DNA from: Aptenodytes patagonicus
Lineage: Eukaryota > Chordata > Aves > Sphenisciformes > Spheniscidae
DNA: 64,000 nt
Assembly: GCF_965638725.1 (NCBI RefSeq)
Contig: NC_134952.1
Coordinates: forward strand, 60,862,065-60,926,064
Reading direction: 5' to 3'
How positions within the stretch are numbered: the first letter of the stretch is position 1; the number at the start of each line of letters is the position of its first letter. Positions 36,100-49,700 of this stretch are shown here, in pieces. The translations under genes and the position numbers were made by a program. Under the pieces are notes generated by a model. That model made no database searches and was not told the DNA's origin. It saw only the letters and a list, made by a program, of their open reading frames with translations.

Positions 36100-38255
36100 A
36101 GCTCTCGGTTTCCTTTTTTAACCCACTTTTTTGTAATTTTTTTTTTATTTTTACTTTTTCTATTTTCTTTTTTTTAATTCCCGGGGGTCCTTGTTCGTGC
36201 CCGTATCGCTAGCGCAGGGCCGGGGTAGCCGAAACCCTGCCGCTCATCCCTGTTACTGGCCTTGCCTCGTTTACGGACGATAGCGAGAAAAGACTACGGC
36301 AGGCTCTCTCCCCCTTTCCCCCAAACGACACCGACCTGGCGCCAGGGGGGAATTTATTTTCGATTTTGCGATGTTTTCCGTGTTAAAGAAAATAACGAAG
36401 TCGGATGTCTCTGTTTAGACCAAACTAAAGCGATGGCTTTTTCTCGCAGCGTTTCCGCGGCTTTGTTTATAGAGGGACCACACGAAAATAAAATAGGCGC
36501 TTTCTTAACTCGGAGGCTGCACCTGATCTCTTTGTGGCTATTTTTAAATTATTTCGGCCTGAAGCGAGTTTTAGTTATTTATAGGCGTGGGCAGGGGGCT
36601 AGGCAATTGTTGCGGGAGGGAGAAAGCGAACCCTTGGAAGCGGCCGAGTTCCCAGCGGGTCGTTTTTCGGCGGCTGCCGGGGAAGCCCAGCCGCGGCCGG
36701 CAGCACCGCCGCTTCCCGGCGTGCGCAGAAAAGCCCTTTGAACGCGACGCCGCGGCAGCCGCAACGCGAAGCGGAGAGGGTTGCCTCCTCTCGCAAGAAA
36801 TGAAATCGCGTGGGAGTTTTTCTAGGGAGAAATAGATGAATTAAGTGTGTCCTCGGCTACCTGCGCTTCTGTCCTTGGGAGCGCTCTGCCAGGTGAAATC
36901 CAGTTTCCCCGCGCATCCGAGGAGGAGCGGGAGCGAGGGGGGCTCCCCGCTCCCACCTCGCGCTTGTGTTTCCCCGGGAAAAGCAAACCGATTGCGCCGG
37001 GGCGCACCCTCCCCACACCCCCCAGCCCCGCTGTGTTTTGGACAGGGAAGGCGAGGCAGGCTGCGGCGCCCGCGTTGGCAGCGCGGCCGCGGAGCGGGGC
37101 CGCGCTCGCCTCCGCGCTCGCCTCCGCGCCCCGCTGCGGAGCCGGCCCGCGGCGCCGGGCGGCAGCGCGCTCCGGCCGCCCCGGAGCCGGAGCGGCTGAA
37201 GTGAGCAGCTGGTGGGAAATGCAAATGGCTCCGGGAGAAACATAAGATACAGGGTGATTTTCATTCCCTCCTCGAGTGTGTGGAAGGAGCTGGACATACG
37301 TTTCACGCTCCTAATCCTTCTTTTACATTTTTAGTCATACTCCTATTAAACAACTAATTAATGCCCAGAATCACCAGGGAATACATTAGACATGCTGCCG
37401 TGGAAGAGGGGTTCCATGGTGTCTGGAAACTATGGAGCCGACTTAATACGCGGATTTCAAATTTCCCCCCCCCCCCTTCTGTCCAAGCAATAAATGTAAT
37501 AATAGATTTCAGGGCGAGCGAAGGCCGCGGCGGCTGTATTTATAGTCCGGCTCCCCCCTCCCGCCAGCGCAGTGACAACAGCTTTAAAAACCCCGACGAG
37601 CCGAAAGAGCGTTTCCTCGGCGGGCTGAAGCGGGGAGCGGCGGCGGGCTCGCAGCCGGCGCCCGGCCCCCGCGGCCCGGCTGGGGCACGAACAGCCGGGC
37701 TGGGAGCCCTCCGTCCCGGCCCCCCGGCAGGCACGCCGGCTTTCTGAACGGCTTGGGAAGAGGGCCGGGGCTATTCCTCGGCCCGGCAGGCGGAAAAGCC
37801 GTTTTCATAAATGCCTATCGCGACTATCCGTTTGCAGGCACCTGGCGCAGCCAGCCGTGCTCCCGACGGCGGCGGGAGCCGCGGGGCACCTCCCCGGGTG
37901 ATCCCGGGTCTCAGCGTGGGCGAGCCGAAGGAGGACCCGGGCTGCTTCCCCGCTGCCGGCCGGGGAGGCTTTTGCACAGGGACGGGGGAAGGAAAAAAAA
38001 AAAAGCCAACAACAACAACAAAAAAGCAAAGCGTGTCTAGCGGTGACTAAATACAGAGCCGTGTTTCAGGCGTCCCTCAGTGTCTTGCACCGGCCGCCAG
38101 CGCTGCGGGACCGGCGGAAAAGGGAGTTATCCTCGAAAGTGTGCGGTGGGGCAATTCACGGCCATTTACTTTCTTCATTCCCGGATTGTGATCTCAGCCC
38201 TCGCAAGCAATCCCTCCCGTCTCCCCCCCAGCCTCTCCTCCCACCTCTCTGAGCT
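36100..38255. other. CpG-rich upstream flank, no gene seen
   Basis: GC-rich blocks at 36600-37200 and 37500-38000 are separated by AT-richer stretches (36100-36590, 37205-37500). The long Arg/Pro/Gly ORFs here overlap on both strands in several frames and look like composition effects. A poly-C run lies near 37465-37475. No exon is recognised. Confidence 0.5.
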
Positions 38256-38259
38256 CCTT

Positions 38260-38780
38260 ATCTGACAGCAAACGAGTATGTAAATACCTATAGCTGGCTA
38301 TGTTTAACACACTCAAACATTATTGATTTGTTGGGCTGCTCGAATATTTTCTTCCTGTCCAGATCTGGTTTCAAAATTGCTCATTCAGGCGGTTCGTCCC
38401 GATGCTACAATACAATAATTGTTAAAAAATTAAGCATTTCAAATGGACCCGTTGATTTGCATATAAATTAAAATTACTATGCCTCGCGTATTCCAGTGTT
38501 TTATAATCATTTCGAAATTAGCGCTTAACCACTTGAGCTAAAAGAATATATAAATGTCTGTATTGACTCACTAATGAATTACCTAATTAAAACGTCCCGA
38601 GGACGTCGGTCGTTAGGAAGATTGTTAAACCGGGGCACATTAGGGGTAAGGATGACGGTGCGAACCGGTGCGGAGCAACCTCTGTTAACACAGAGCGATC
38701 TAAGCTTCACGCAGTGAATCCCGTATTTATTTTCCTTCGCTTTCATCCCTTACCCCTCTTCTATTAATTTTTTTTTCCTA
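38260..38780. promoter_or_regulatory. AT-rich candidate conserved element with octamer and NKX2 site
   Basis: A 500-base AT-rich, repeat-free block inside GC-rich surroundings. It has a perfect POU octamer ATTTGCAT at 38455-38462 followed by ATAAATTAAAATTA, and an NKX2-type CCACTTGA (TCAAGTGG on the other strand) at 38529-38536. It looks strongly like a conserved developmental enhancer; conservation itself was not testable here. Confidence 0.4.
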
Positions 38781-39006
38781 AGGACTGAAAAAGAAGAGGA
38801 AGCGCAAGTATCTCCCGGTTCGCTCCGGCGCTGCTGCCAGCCGGGGCGAGCCGGCAGCCGCCGCTCCCGGGGCGGGCGGGATGCCCTCGGCCGGGGCTGC
38901 TCTCGGCTCGCACCTTCCCGGCAGCGACCGGCTGCCGGGAGCGGGGAAGCGCGGCCAGAGCCGGCGGGGCCCGTCCTGCGATAGAGGTGCTAACAGAGCA
39001 CTTACC

Positions 39007-39070
39007 TTCGTCATGAGACTAGGGGTAAAAGGGTAGCTCTTCCTAGGAGAGGCAGCGCAAAGGAATGCGA
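39007..39070 (-). other. Alternative candidate noncoding first exon of PITX2a/b
   Basis: On the minus strand CATGACGAAG|GTAAGTGC places a near-consensus donor after 39006, at the edge of a small CpG island (38780-39000). The sequence upstream ends in a poly-T (plus-strand poly-A, 39080-39105). It could be the distal first exon of the a/b transcripts. Nothing beyond the donor supports it. Confidence 0.3.
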
Positions 39071-42000
39071 GAAGTTCAGGGGGAAAAAAAAAAAAAAAAA
39101 AAAAAAGACCGGCGGTGCGAAAATCTGTAGCCTCGGGGGCTAGCCAGCAACCCCTTTCATTTCAAGCACTTATTGATTTGCTGTTGTCATCTTTGGCGAC
39201 GCAGAAGGACACTTGAAAGAATTTCTGATGGGGCTCTGATCTGAGAAACGAGGTGACCTGACCGGGCTCTCACCAAATTCTTAATTACCACATCAACTGC
39301 CTTAAAAATAAAAAAAGGAGGGGGGGGGGTAGGGGAAAAAAAAAGGGGGGGGAATCTTGGACAGCAACAGAGTTTGCATATCCGAACTTTTTTAACCACT
39401 CAGAAACTCTTCTTGCCTCCTGCTCCCACCGCTGTAATCGCAGCCCTGTATTCAGCCGCCCCCCCGCCCCAGCCTCCGCTCCCCGCAGCCCTGAGCTCTC
39501 GGTCCGCCGGCGCAGCCACCCGGCGAGCCCGCGGGCGCGGAGCAGCCGCGGGGCGCTGCGGAGGGGCCGGCGGCGTGAAACCACGCTCCCGCCCGGCGGC
39601 CAAGGCAGAGCGCACCCCCCGGCCCCCCTTTCCTTCACCCGGACCGAGGGCAGGTCTGGGGAGCAGCCCTCGGGGGCCGGGGAGGCGAGCCTGGGAAGGG
39701 AGTTGCAAACGAAAACATTTCAAATGCAGCAGATTACAGAGGAGAAGGGGAGAGAGGTCAGGACGAGGGGGGTGTGTGGTGTGCGTGTGTGTGCGTGTGT
39801 TACACTCCACCAGACATGCAAGCCTGTGACTTGTCTGCAGCCAGCTGTTTTGAGTGTCATCAAAACTAGATGTATACACTTTGAGCAAGGGAGCCAAAAG
39901 GAAAATTCAGATGAGGAAATCAACACGAAAAACCTATTGTCAAAGGCACTGGAAGGCAAATAGTGTTTGGTGTTGCTTGTAACACAGGCGTACAGCGCTG
40001 ACAGATGACAGCAGTGCTCTTGGCTGAAGAGAGAAATACGCTGCCTTTGTCCCACATGGTGCGCACACACATGCACATTCCTTCTCCTTCCTGCTCTGGC
40101 TGCTCTTTCTGCAGGACAAAGCAAACCATCCTTTATGGGCATCATCTTCCCTCCCTCCTTCTCTCTTTTCTATTTTTTTTAACTCTCCCCCGCCCCCCCC
40201 CCTTATATGTGGTTGCTCTTTATTTTGGTGTCAGAAAGCTGAGGGACAGGATTAGCACCTATTTTAGTATCTCTGATTCTGTCCACCTCGCAGCAGTGGC
40301 CGGACCCAGACTGCGAATGCTCAGCAGGCTTTTGCTTAGCATTTTGTACCCTTGTTAGCTTTGAAGGGGCACTGTCCTTTCTGAGCAAATGCCAGTCTCA
40401 CCCGTTCATGTCTCCCGCTCGAGCAGGGCTGACGTTGTCCCTGTGTGTGCCACACCTCTCCCATTTCCAGTGGGTCGGCTGCTCCGATATGGAAACCAGG
40501 ACTGTCTGGTTATACCTGAGTCTTACACTCTCTGTTGAGCCTCAGCTCTTCAAAGTCTGGTTTGTAGGGTGGCAACATTTATTGATATGGATTAGACGGC
40601 CTAGCACTCGTTTTCAAGCCTCATTGTATGGCTTCAGTCATTTGTGACAGGACTTTTCAGCCCATAGCTTGCTCATATCCCGTGTCCAGCACAGTATACT
40701 TAACGTCTATCTTCTCCCTGCGTGCCATGATGCTTTGCAATACTGTCACTAGACTTCCTTCTCAACAGTGTCGTGTTGTAGCAAAGGGAATGAATGAAAC
40801 TACCCCTTGTTATCTTACAGGAGCTGGATTCAAATTTGGGGGATTTGGGAGCTTAGCAGAGAAACCCTAGAAGGGGTGCCACTTGGATTTTTCTTGACAT
40901 GGATTTCTATGTTGCTTTGAAGACCTTTTCCAAAGCTTACGGAAAGCCAGGATCTCTGTGTAGTTGCTTAATTCGTTTTCATCCATACTGGTAAAATTAG
41001 ACCTTCTGGTAAGTGCTGCAGGTGTAGGCTGAAGGGGATGTCACATTTTTCAAAAAACAGGTACGGCGCAACAGTGCTGCCAGTGTTGGAGCGTCACAGC
41101 CTCCCTGCTGCTCTCGTCTGGAAAGCAGGCAGGTGTCACACCTCCTGTCCGTCGTGGCGCGGAGGGACCCATCCCTCACGCTGTGAGTACCAGCAGTGTT
41201 TGTGCTCACCCTCTTCAGGGAGCCTCTGTCATGCTCGTCAAGCGACTGCTTCTCCTGTGTCCCACTTGCCTCTGTTGCTGCCAGTTCACCCCTCAAGATA
41301 TGAAATGCTCCGCTTAAAGTGTTTGCGCGTGGTCTCCGGCTGTGGTCTTTAAATATTTCTGAAGGATAAGGGGGAGAAACGATGCCAGAATGACCCCGAA
41401 TTATCTGTATGTCGTGGTTTTGTTACAAAAGAGAGTACCTCTTCTGACTCTTATTTTGTTTGTTGGGCATGACATAATTGTGGAGAAGCTTATTGAAGAA
41501 CATGAGGTAAATGTGCATTGCTTAGGCTTTGCTCTCCTCTCACATGTGGTTTCGTGGTCATCCAGCGCGATGATCTGCAATTGGTCTGTTCCTGGGTTTT
41601 GGTATCTTTGCTGAACTACACATTGCTGAAAACGTAGATGCACACAGTAAGTATCCACCTGTGTCTGATCTCATATCATTCCTTACAGAAAACCATATTC
41701 TCTTCTTTCTGCTTTCTCTGGGCTGTCCCTTCCCTGGTGTGGGTCGCCTGTGGCCGCAGTCCCTCAGGGCGCTTGCCCCCCTTCGCCATGGAGGCCTCCA
41801 GAGCGCATCTCCCACCCTGTGGCTGCTGGGTTTTTTTTGTAAGAAGGTTTGGGAAGGGGTGCTGTGTGTGCTTTGAAGTTTTGGGGTGAGATTTTGGGGC
41901 GCAACAGTCAGGTTTTGGCATGTGGCGGGGCTGTCCCACTACCTGGCCTTCGGAGCCAGCTGGAACCGGCTGTGACTGGTCCTGGGCAGCTCATGGCTAC

Positions 42001-45000
42001 CTCAGGGGCGGCTGCCCAGCAGCCCCACTGCCACCGCCGTGCCTCCTTGCCCGTGGCCTCCTCACCCATGGCTGGGACATGTACAAAACCCGTCCAGGAG
42101 TGCGGGGTATCATCAACCCCCATCCCCGCCGGCAGTGGGGTGGGGAGAAGGAGGGGAAAATCCTGCCCGGCCTAGGGAGGCCCCGCTCCTGGGCTGAAGG
42201 GACACCTGCCACTGCCTTCCTCTATGGTGGGAGGAGACGGGACGTGGCCAGCATCAAGAGAGGTTTCAGTGCCCAAGGATCTGTCTGAAACCAAGGGAAA
42301 CTGAGCTTAAAAGCAGCCTGGCTCCTTAATTGGGACGGCTGAGTAACCGCCGTCGCTGTGAGGGGGGGCTCTGGCCCCGGCACCCCTGCCCCAATGGGAA
42401 GGCCTCACCGCCCTGGTGCCAGCCCCTCAGCCATGCTCCCTCCACCCCAAAGCAGCTGCTGGGCGGTTGGGACGGCTGGTCAGGCCATGTCCCAGCCTTT
42501 GGAAAGTCTCAGTGCTTTGGAAAGGTTAAAGTATTAAGCGGCATTTGGGGAAGTCGCTCGAGGAAGGGCAAAGGCAGCGGCACCCGGCGGGTCGTTCTTT
42601 GTCTGGGAGTGTGGCCAAGCTCTCTTACTCACTGTAATACACCGTGTCAAAGAGCTGGCTCCTTATTAGACACTGCTTTTAAAAAGTGTTTCCCTTGGAA
42701 ACGTAATGGTAAATTTTCTTCACCAGTTTAGGGCTGCTTCCTTACTTTATTATTTTTTTTTCCCCTTTCGCTACTTTTATATGAAGCCATTCTGACATCC
42801 CCCACCAGAGAAAATGTTGAATGCTTTTAGAAAAATACTTGTTCTGATGGAATTTATGATGTGATCCGCTATTCAAATTTATGGTTAGCTTAATATGGTA
42901 GGTTAGATAAAATGTCTCTTGATGACATCGTGACGATCACATAAAGCCATACTTTCAGGCATGTTTGGACAGCTTATCAAAAAGTGTTTGGAAATAGAAC
43001 GAGGGTATAATAAGATGCAGAATAGAGTTGGAAAGATCACCAGGTTACAAAAAACCCACACAACCCAAGCTCTAAACTAAAAGACAAGTTTATAGGTATG
43101 CTATAGGAGTGTCTTCATTTCCCCCAGGCAGAACAGACACAGACTTTGAGGTCGGACTTGAAGAGGAAAGGTAAGATGTACTTAGAATCACGAGGAAAAA
43201 AAGTGTTCAGTGTATTCACACCACTCTGGTAGACAAAAAAGGAGAAGAGGAAAGCCTGCAAGCAGGTTTCTCTTCCACGTTTTTCTCCTTTCAGGAACCT
43301 TACTTCCCAGGAGAGCAGTGTGCCCGCTGGTTCTGCTGGCACTGTACCACCCTGCTGAGCGCAGGCACAGCTTGGTGAAGCGAGGAGCAGGCTCCTTTCC
43401 AAATGCTTTCACTGATGGTGTTGATACAATCTCATGAGGACAGCATGCCACGTAAAACAGTTCTCCATTCAGCTGGGCCATCCCTGTGCCGTCGACCCTA
43501 ACTAGCTATGCTCCGTGGACTATCGTGGAACGCGTGTTTATGGAGTCGCTCACAGTAACTACAGCCATCGATCTCACGACTGAACTCTTTCCACACCAGC
43601 ATATCTCACTTTTTCTGTCTGCTGTCTACTGGCCTTATTTTTCAGGCTTTTACCATCCTGGGCAGGGTTTACTCATGCCATCATTTCTGGGGATAAGAGC
43701 CATGCTGCCTTCCTCTGTTTAGCATCACGCTATTTAAACGAATATATCCCCCATGTACACTTTGGGGGGAAAAGAAAGAGGCCTTTTAAATTTGGCAGAC
43801 AAAAGTTGCTGGAGACAGAAGGAGATCTTTCTGCAGCTGATTTCTCTGTCTCTGCCTGCTACTGAGCAGTTATAGCTGATTTTGGTTATTGTTTTCCCTC
43901 CTGATTTCTGAGACCAAACATTTTCACACAGCCCATTTGTCTTTAATTTATTTTCCTTTTTGCCTCAGAGCACTGGGAACACAAGGGGCCACAAACACTT
44001 TGTGGCAACCACCTTGCCGTGAAATGAAAGCCTGAATTAAAGCAGGGAGGCTCAGAAAACACTGCGTAATAAGAACAGCCAGGAAGTTATTTCTGTCTTC
44101 TCAGATTTTAAAAGCTACTGAACATACCTGTGATTATAAGTGAGCTGTAGGTCAACAAAAATGGCTGTTAGTGCTTTCATTATAATCTCAATTGTTGGGA
44201 GTTTACATAGCACAAACATTTGCTTTGTGGTGAAAGTACAGCATGTAAGCCTTTTGATCTGCAAGCAGTGAAAAAAAACCAACAACTTTTTTGCTTTGTT
44301 TTCATTCCCTCCAAACACACTTTACAAACTGGGTTACAGCAGAAGCGATCTGATGTTTGAGCTATAAAACATGGCATGAATATAGATGACATTGGCCACT
44401 CCCACTTTGCTTGGTTTGGGAGAAAAATCCTTTTAAAAGGCACGATAAGATCTCTTCTGAGTGTGCTCAGTAGCAGACTGCACTGTCTCTGCAAAGAGGT
44501 GAGAAGCCTGAAATATGGGCTTTACCTCATGTACAGCTTTATGATGAGTAATAAGCGGAGACACTCCCTCTGCTGCTCTGAGACCTGTGAGAGTGCAGAG
44601 AGAGGCTCAAAATATGGTGAGTGTGAAGATTTTGAGATTCTTCAGTTCACACAGGGCAAGGGAACAAGGAAAAGTCCTGAGTTGCTTTTCTTTTTTCTTT
44701 TTTTCAGTTAAAAAGGCTCCTCTTCTCCCACAGAAAAGAAAGGCAGCCCACTTGTGGCTTCTCCAGGCCTTCCCAAAGAAATCAGCAATGAAATGCTGAA
44801 CAGCTGGGCTCCTTCTTGGCACTTCACAGACAGGGGGGTGAGAGAAAAAGATTTCCAGATACTAAAGCAGGAGCCGCAGCTGCTGCTATGGCAGAAGTTT
44901 TCCTGGGAACAAGCAGGTAGGGAGCTCTGTAGTGCCTGGACAGGCTGAAATAGCAGCAGTGGGCACAGAAACAGGCATGATGGGCAGCAGCATCACTCTC

Positions 45001-45375
45001 TGCCAAACTCCAGCTCTGCCTGGTACCTGAAAAGGCCAGGCAACATCAGCTCACATGCAGTAGAGGCTGTGGCAGCCCAGTCTGTATCAAATGACAGGCT
45101 GTTTCTTTAGAAAACCTGTCTGTGGGTTTTCCTAATCTGCTGAAGCACAATGAAACACAACGCGTTCCACTGTTGGGCTGTTTGTCACACCTCCTGAGCT
45201 ATGGTACAAACAGTAAGTAATCCTGTATTTGCAGATGATACGATAATACAAAAGGAAGGCATCTTTAGGTCATTTAGGCATTCCTTAAGTTTTTTTGTGC
45301 TTGACTTGGAAGGATGAACTACAGAGTTGGTTACGATCTTCCTATTCCAGTGCCCTGCCAGAGGACTCACTTTTT
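39010..45375. other. Intergenic DNA upstream of PITX2, no gene recognised
   Basis: Mixed composition, falling in CpG content away from the gene; one small GC-rich stretch at 39440-39700 and another at about 41900-42450. No known protein, RNA gene or full-length transposon was recognised. ORFs in 41900-42730 are open because of GC content and have no familiar motif. Confidence 0.5.
39170..39300. promoter_or_regulatory. Small candidate element upstream of PITX2
   Basis: GCACTTATTGATTTGCTGTTG, an NKX2-type CACTTGA (39210-39216) and TTCTTAATTACCACATCAA cluster within 130 bases of mixed-composition sequence just beyond the distal candidate first exon. Motif density is the only support. Confidence 0.25.
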
Positions 45376-45380
45376 GAGAC

Positions 45381-45805
45381 TACCGTGGTTTCACCCGGCA
45401 GGCAGCTAAACACCACACAGCCATTTGCTCACTCCCCCCCCAGTTGGATGGGGGAGAGAATCGGAAAAAAGGTAAAACTCGTGGGTTGAGATAAAGACAA
45501 TTTAATAGGACAGAAAAGGAAGGGAAAATAATAATAATAATGACGTCACATGGTATGGAATATCCCTTTGGCCAGTTTGGGTCAGCTGTCCCGGCTGTCT
45601 CCCCTCCCACTTCTTGTGCACCTCCAGCCTCCTTGCTAGCAGGGCAGTATGAGAAGCTGAAAAGTCCTTGAGTTAGTGTAAGCACTGCTCAGCAACAACT
45701 AAAACATCTGTGTGTTATCAACATTATTCTCATCCTAATCCAAAACACAGCACTGTACCAGCTACCAAGAAGAATATTAACTCTATCCCAACTGAAACCA
45801 GGACA
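45381..45805 (-). mobile_element. Solo LTR of an avian endogenous retrovirus
   Basis: On the minus strand it starts TGTCCTGGTTTCAGTTGGGA and ends GGGTGAAACCACGGTA, 425 bases. Exact 5-base target duplications GAGAC flank it at 45376-45380 and 45806-45810. The sequence is one I recognise as a common avian LTR (an ERVL-like group, consistent with the 5-base duplication). No gag/pol/env remnant lies beside it, so the internal part was lost by LTR recombination. The last bases are TA rather than the usual CA, a probable single mutation. Confidence 0.88.
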
Positions 45806-46678
45806 GAGACTTTTTCTTTGTTTCTCTGGTCTCTTTCTCCCACACCAGCTCTCCAGACTTTCGGTCTCACACATTTACTCCAGCTTTCCATTCTGGGGGT
45901 GTTTACACACAGTTTATATGAGGATTAGAATTTAGTCTTACGCGTTTTCCTAGAGATACAGAAAACTCACCCTGGTGCAGAACCTCACCTTTCCCCAAAT
46001 GCTAGGTATTACTGAAAAAACATAGGTATGCTGAAACTTCTCAAGCTTAGAGACTTTTTTTTTTTAACATGTAATTTTTTAATAGAGGAAAAATGTTTTG
46101 CCTTTCTCTTCTTCTGATAAGTTACTGGCATATCAAAGGTTGACTTTTTTTTACTAGAACGCTTCTTGAGCCCAGAAAAGCGCTGCCTTCCCAGTTAAAA
46201 TTTAGCATTGTTACAGGCAACCAAAAATATTGGTCTTATGACAGACAGTGTGAGGGAACTGGGAGTACGAGAGGAAAACACACCCAGGAGTAATCAACAG
46301 CACTGTTTCCATAATTCTGAACACCTGTTAAGCCCAGTCAGGTGTTGGCACTTTAAATACCAGCTCTGAGAGGACTATTTTTGTTGGGGTTGAGGGTCTG
46401 TTCACCTTGGGAAGCTGAGGGTTTAGACAGGCTTTGCTCCATCCCAAAAATATATTGTAGAGGAAGGGGTTTATTTTGTTTTTAGTGATTTGTTTTATTT
46501 TCTTTTTCCATCTCTTTCCTATCCCTAAGGGTAGCGTGAGTGTGCACACATATGGGGGTGTGTGTATATATATTTACCAGAAAAATCTTATACTCCTGTC
46601 TTGGAGTATGGTTTTGATGTTTGCTGGAAGGTTTTTTCTCTTCCACTGAGGTAACGTTTAAAGTTACTCACGCTTCTT

Positions 46679-46722
46679 AATAATTCCTGATAATGAGCAG
46701 AATAATTCCTAACAATGAGCAG
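46679..46722. repeat. 22-bp tandem duplication (imperfect)
   Basis: AATAATTCCTGATAATGAGCAG at 46679-46700 is followed directly by AATAATTCCTAACAATGAGCAG, with two differences. Confidence 0.95.
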
Positions 46723-49700
46723 AATTAGGCTTTCGGTTTGTATCCAGAAAAGGACTTTAAAGCTAAGTAACTCAGTTCAAGAAGGTATGCTGTGGATACC
46801 TTAAATCCATTGAGTTGATGTCTTAGCCTACTTCTCTGTCTCTCAGGTGGCTTCATTGTGCGGGTGGTCAAGTTTAGTTCATGTCTTCTAGTAGCTGTGT
46901 TGTACAAGCTGGAGGCGACCAGACTACCCTTGCTGGTGGGATACCAGCTATGTTTTCTGACTGGCTAATGTGACAAAATGGGAGTTAGGAAGAGCCCACG
47001 TGCTTAAGGAGCGGACTAGGCTGACCTACAGTCAAGAGGATTTTACCTGTGAGTGATGCGGTAGGTAAAAGCCTGTGGACTGTTCTCAGCTAACAATATT
47101 TCTACTATGCATAAAACTTCTGCTTTTCTATAGTCTCATGACCTCCCTTAGTCCTAGATGTGGCAATTTCTGTGTATATCTGAGATGCTGAGTTTCCTGT
47201 TTTGTGCTATTGTTTCATTAGCTCTCTAGTTGGCATAAAGTTTTCAAGGGAAGGTGGCACCTGGGATTTTTAGGGTGTCTTTGTTTCTGGTTTTTGGTGC
47301 AACAGCCCTTTGTTCTTCCTGATTTTTTTTCTTTTTTTTTTTTTGGTGCAAGAAAGGAAGGCAAACTAGGTCTCCTCCCCCCCCCCTTTCTGGCTTTATT
47401 ATTAGGGTCTCTGATATTGTACTGAGTGCATCCAAATTGCTGTGTTTCTGACTTAATAGTGTTAATACTTTGAATATATGTAGGTGAATACAGAAGAGAA
47501 TTGTGCTCTATTCTTATAACAAAGCAAGTAACTGAAAAAATTAACTTGCTTTATCCTTTCCTATTGTATCCCTATCTTAAATATGTCAAACTCTTCACTG
47601 TTCTCTTCCTAAAGGTTAGACAGTCCTAGTTTTAGCAGTAACATAGGAGATGGTGTTTTTAGGTAAAGTAAATCTGAATTTTAGTGTATTGGGGAATTTT
47701 AAGCTTATATCAGCAGGCTAGTATTTAAAAGAACTTTAGCAAAGCTTGGAGCTCTAAATCATTGAGCTGTTATACTTATTAGGGGTAATATACGATAGCT
47801 TCAGTTCCGGTATTTTACAAATGTGTTTTTGACATTAAAGTATGTCTGTGTGTTCTAGCTGAATAAAAGAAACTAATTGTGCTAATTCAACACACATTGT
47901 TTGAAAATTGTTTTGTTTGGTGTGTAGGCTAGAATATCAGTTGGATATCTGGAGGCTGCTGCATCTTTGACGGGGGTTTGTTAAACACACCTGTAATGCA
48001 GATATTAAAATGTACCCTTCAGTTCTGTAAACAGTCTGACCTGAGGGGAAGAAGGGAAATGTAATAATAAGAATACATTTAGAAGTGTCAAAATTAGTGC
48101 TCAGGTGCTTAACTTCTGGCAGTGATATTGCTGATATAATCTGTAGATGCGCTAAGTGCTTAGCGCTCTTATTAGTGTCAATAAAATAAAGATACTAGAG
48201 CGGCATAATTATGAAATTTACTCTTCCTAATAATCTGATTAGGATAACAATGCTACTTTTACTTTGTCATCCTAGCTGATCTTTACATGTGAAAGTGTTG
48301 AAGTAAGAGGCCAATGTTTTCTTCTATCTGCAAAGTAGAAATACCATTTTTTTATAGACTGCAGCTGTGGACTCTCTAGAAGAACACAAGTGATTTGGAG
48401 GCGAATTGTGAGGCTATAATTGGAACACTGATTTTCCCCCCCCCCCCCCCCCCCCTTTCTGCACCCACTTACCTTTTGTCCTAGTCTATATGACTGGTAT
48501 TAGGAAGATTCAATGGGGATTTTTTCTGTTAATATTTATGACCTAGCAGCATACTGGCTTCTCTATCGTTGTTTGAAATCTCAGATGGTTTCTGGTGTAC
48601 TGAGACTATTTTAAGACTGAGATGCTTCGGTTCATGTGCAAATAGAAGCTGTCAACTGTTCAGTAGAACCAGGATACTTTCAGCTCCCCAGCTGAAGGCT
48701 GCCATAGTCTTTCAGCATGTTCTTGTCTGTCTGAAAAAGTTCACAGCTGGTTAGTTGAATGACATAGAAAGACTTTCCTCTTTTCGTGATGCAGATGGTG
48801 CTAACTAGTGACTTAGCAGTTGGGGAGAATAAGAACAATGAGATGCAAGGAGGAGCAAAACATTAATTGAAGCCCCCAAAATGCCAGGTTTGGAGGCTTC
48901 TGTAAGTTGTGATTCAAAATAGGAGAGGAAGGACTCCTGTTTCCTTTTTTGAAGTGGAATTCTCTTTGAGGTATCAAATTATGAGTACAGCAGTGAAGTG
49001 GCCCCTTACTCCATCCCCATAATGTTTAAATATTTGATTTGACACAGTTTTAGAGGTAGTTTTCTTTGTTTTGAGGTTGTTCTCGCCTCCTCCCAAAAGG
49101 CAAGCTTTTTTTGTACTGGCTTAAGGAGGATGCCTAAAATGGCTAGATGTCTTTGAAAGTCCTTGGTTTTTTGCAAGTAGTACCTATAGGTGTTGCATTC
49201 CTGCTAAGTATTTTCTGTCATTTTGCAAATGTGTTTTTTAAATTAAGCATCCACTAGAAAGAAATGGTAGTTAATGGCTTAGTTTCTTGGCCAGGACAAA
49301 GGTTTGTTTCCTTTTGTTATTAGTTCTGTGTCATCACAGAAAGTAGGCTAACTTTATTTTGACTTTGTCTTTTTTTTTTTTTCCTAGACGTATTGGGCTG
49401 AACAGCTCAACATAACAAATTATTCTATGTGCTTTAGTTTCAAGTTTTTAATGTAGAATCCAAGTTCTAGCATCAGGATTCAATTAAATGATAGTTTGAT
49501 TTGACTGAAAAAATAATGGTCCAGAACAGAAACCTCGTAGTATTTTTTGAAGTTCTTATTTTCGGTACTCCTGTTTTAAATAAAAATCTGGATGCAGCCC
49601 AGTAACATAAAGCTACATGTTCTCTCATCAGCTAAACGTACATAATGATTAAATTTAACAGTGATTGTTTGCTTATAGCTTCTTTTGGCTGCGTAGGTAT

